From the NCBI GenBank assembly GCA_027718005.1, contig JALLOP010000004.1:1-33749 (forward strand): 33,749 bases of DNA. Reading direction: 5' to 3'. Position numbers and translations under genes: made by a program. The stretch comes from Patescibacteria group bacterium AH-259-L07. GTDB lineage: Bacteria > Patescibacteriota > Patescibacteriia > UBA2591 > UBA6264. Within the stretch, counting starts at the first letter, position 1. The number at the start of each line of letters is the position of its first letter. Below the pieces are notes generated by a model. It searched no databases. It saw only the letters and a list, made by a program, of their open reading frames with translations, and was not told the origin of the DNA. Shown piece after piece: positions 32,166 to 33,749 of this stretch.

Positions 32166-33308
32166 ATGCAAGAAGAAACACAAATTACAGATGAGTGGGT
32201 TCGCTCTGGTCTGCTAGAGGCAATTCACATCAATTATCAAGAATCTACTCTAAATATTCCACCCTTTAAAAAACTTGAAAGCAAACAAGTTTCTTTGTCG
32301 TTACCGGAGGCGAACCCACTCCAACAGCAAACGCAAGGGTTAGCGCCAGTTGATCAGATTCTGGCAATTATGCTTTCAAAATCTGTCCGTAGGGGCAAGA
32401 AGGCCCTTATTGAGCCTTTTTTGGATTCGGTTCGAAAAAAAATACAAAGTATTGTTGATCATCAGCAGCCAATCAGTTTTATATTACCCACATTACCTTT
32501 CAAGGACCAAAGCCCTTTTGTAACTGGCGCATCAATTGGCCATGTTGATTTGGGCGAATATGCGTTTTTCGCGCAAATCAAAAGAATTCTTAATGCGATA
32601 AGAGAAGTTTATGCGTCCGGAGCGCACATGACTCTGCTTTGTGATGGATATATATACGCGGATATTTTCGCTAATGGCGATAAAAAAGGAGCCGGACGCT
32701 ACAAAGCTCGATGTGAGCAAATAAAAAATGATTACGGATTATACAACGAAGTCACTTTGTTCGACATGCGCGAAGTTCTTTTTGATATGCCGGGATGGAA
32801 ACATGTAGAAGCCGCCATTCAAGAAGTTGTTCGAAAATTATATCAAGCCGACCCAGCCGCAAAAGAAAGATTGGATACTTTAGCCCGGCGATTTGTTTTC
32901 CATGTCGCAATACCAAATCATTCATATGAAGAAGCCCGAGTGATTTACTCCAACCCTCCTTGGCCAAATTGGCTTTGGGAGAAACTTTTAGATTCGGCTA
33001 TTAGGTACAGCGCGCTGCAACTTACTCTTAAAAAAACTGAACTTGTGAAAAGAGCTTTTCCCTCAGCGGTGCGTTGTACTGTTCATCCAAAAGCTGCAGC
33101 GCAGTTGCCACTGCATTTAACCAACCCACACAATCAACTATTGCCCTACAATGGTGTTGCCACAATATCGCGACAAGCCCAAACGAGAGGTCAATCTTTG
33201 TTCCAAGCTTTAAGAATCAAAAGATTATGTAATATTCTTGAATATGACAACGTTATTGCCGTAGACACCGAAAATTCAAAAGATCCGATTTATTATGAGA
33301 TCCCTTAA
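32166..33308 (+). CDS. Dit1/PvcA-family isocyanide synthase
   Basis: 380 residues from ATG 32166; a TTG at 32109 would add 19. The family installs an isonitrile on an amino acid using ribulose 5-phosphate. Matching blocks are ISFILPTLPFK (103-113), a VDLGEYA equivalent of the PDLGE region, LCDGYIYADIF (158-168, matching the SDGrvFnDll block) and VRCTVHPKA (302-310, the iRlSiHP block). LLPYNGVA (325-332) follows, equivalent to PWHGV. The order and spacing agree with the PvcA/IsnA family. No partner oxygenase is visible before the window ends. Substrate and activity are inferred. A GCGGC-GAA-GCCGC hairpin lies at 32145-32157. Confidence 0.8.
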   Translation: MQEETQITDEWVRSGLLEAIHINYQESTLNIPPFKKLESKQVSLSLPEANPLQQQTQGLAPVDQILAIMLSKSVRRGKKALIEPFLDSVRKKIQSIVDHQQPISFILPTLPFKDQSPFVTGASIGHVDLGEYAFFAQIKRILNAIREVYASGAHMTLLCDGYIYADIFANGDKKGAGRYKARCEQIKNDYGLYNEVTLFDMREVLFDMPGWKHVEAAIQEVVRKLYQADPAAKERLDTLARRFVFHVAIPNHSYEEARVIYSNPPWPNWLWEKLLDSAIRYSALQLTLKKTELVKRAFPSAVRCTVHPKAAAQLPLHLTNPHNQLLPYNGVATISRQAQTRGQSLFQALRIKRLCNILEYDNVIAVDTENSKDPIYYEIP

Positions 33309-33445
33309 TTCAGTCGGCCTGTTCAAGCGAAGGCGCAGCGAACTATTTTCAGTATTCTGCACTTTTTTTATTTTATAATCGAGGAATTTTGAAAATGTCT
33401 GAAATTAACAATTTCAAGCATTTTCCAGAAATTCCGAAATTAGTT

Positions 33446-33478
33446 ATGTGCCGAGTGAGCAGAGCGAGCGAGGCACAT
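33446..33478. repeat. ATGTGCC...GGCACAT hairpin
   Basis: A 7-bp stem around a GAGTGAGCAGAGCGAGCGA interior, in the 441-bp gap 33309-33749. A 46-residue ORF (33395-33535) overlaps it but is not convincing. Confidence 0.65.
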
Positions 33479-33547
33479 GTCCAAAATCGCTTAATAATTC
33501 TTGTAAAAAATTCTGGCATCAAAACTGAACAATAAACCCTGACATTT

Positions 33548-33581
33548 TGTTGTATCGGAATTTCTAAATTCCGATACAACA
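33548..33581. repeat. Perfect 16-bp hairpin
   Basis: TGTTGTATCGGAATTT-CT-AAATTCCGATACAACA. The inner ATCGGAA/TTCCGAT is also seen in the hairpin nested at 16400-16418. Confidence 0.8.
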
Positions 33582-33599
33582 GGAAGGGGGTCGGGGAAA

Positions 33600-33627
33600 T
33601 CCCTCACCCAGTACGCTGGGTGAGGGA
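33600..33627. repeat. CCCTCACCCAG palindrome (copy D)
   Basis: TCCCTCACCCAG-TACG-CTGGGTGAGGGA, a perfect 12-bp stem. Fourth locus of the family. Confidence 0.9.
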
Positions 33628-33707
33628 CCAGAGGGCGGAAGCCCTATGGAGAACATCGTTCGCGAGCGTTAGCGAGCGACTATGTTCGCTTATCCACAAC
33701 ATGGAGT

Positions 33708-33736
33708 TTGACTTATTTTTTAAGCTATAGTATAAT
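33708..33736 (+). promoter_or_regulatory. Near-consensus promoter at the window end
   Basis: TTGACT (33708-33713), 17 bases, TATAAT (33731-33736). It points to a plus-strand gene beyond the window. Confidence 0.8.
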
Positions 33737-33749
33737 GAAAAAGTAATAA

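Noticed and set aside
33395..33535. 46-residue frame after the isocyanide synthase
   Set aside because: Half of it is the ATGTGCC hairpin repeat; no other support.

Overview
The window looks like a chromosomal segment of a Candidate Phyla Radiation (Patescibacteria, Parcubacteria-like) bacterium. This is inferred from AT-rich compact genes, lysine-rich termini, few Shine-Dalgarno sequences, and the mix of families (ATP-cone/uridine-kinase fusion, DUF2304 next to a family 2 glycosyltransferase, LamG surface protein, minimal information-processing genes). TGA acts as a stop, for example at the end of the first gene. I could not run a marker-gene search, so the taxonomy is only a suggestion.

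Layout. Genes from 1 to 28709 lie on the minus strand and genes from 29163 onward on the plus strand; the divergence point is a 453-bp repeat-rich spacer. (i) 1-1820: 5' part of a group II intron with its reverse transcriptase; the intron 3' end is off the edge. (ii) 2042-6729: accessory block with a TrlF-type PHP/ABC-ATPase gene split by a frameshift, two small membrane proteins, possible very short ORFs, and a CPBP membrane protease. (iii) 6733-12541: ftsA followed, instead of by ftsZ, by a 1517-residue Rhs/YD-repeat protein whose stop lies 3 bp before the CPBP gene. (iv) 12765-18781: housekeeping genes ybeY, ytxH-like, HIT, uridine phosphorylase, ATP-cone uridine kinase, hisS, lepB. (v) 18753-25388: envelope genes (DUF2304, glycosyltransferase, sugar-nucleotide epimerase), interrupted by a GC-richer cassette encoding a two-LamG M6-like metalloprotease. 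That cassette is flanked by a 29-bp direct repeat derived from the glycosyltransferase 5' end. (vi) 25481-28709: rpsO, a NYN-domain protein and pnp. (vii) 29163-30239: a Xer recombinase with a consensus promoter and apparently leaderless start, then tRNA-Arg(UCU). (viii) 30436-31158: a self-contained lipoprotein unit with its own promoter, strong ribosome binding site and terminators. (ix) 31228-33308: a broken hypothetical gene and a protein matching the isocyanide synthase family (Dit1/PvcA/IsnA).

The most striking points are the isocyanide-synthase homologue in a CPR-like genome; the surface-protease cassette inserted between epimerase and glycosyltransferase; the tight ftsA-rhs-CPBP arrangement, which suggests a toxin with a membrane immunity or processing partner; and a modular family of intergenic palindromes (core CCCTCACCCAG/CTGGGTGAGGG) at four loci. 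Three genes carry single-frame breaks (near 4727, 20706 and 31786), two of them at homopolymers, so assembly error must be weighed against real decay. Uridine phosphorylase and uridine kinase lie side by side and together suggest a small uridine-salvage unit.
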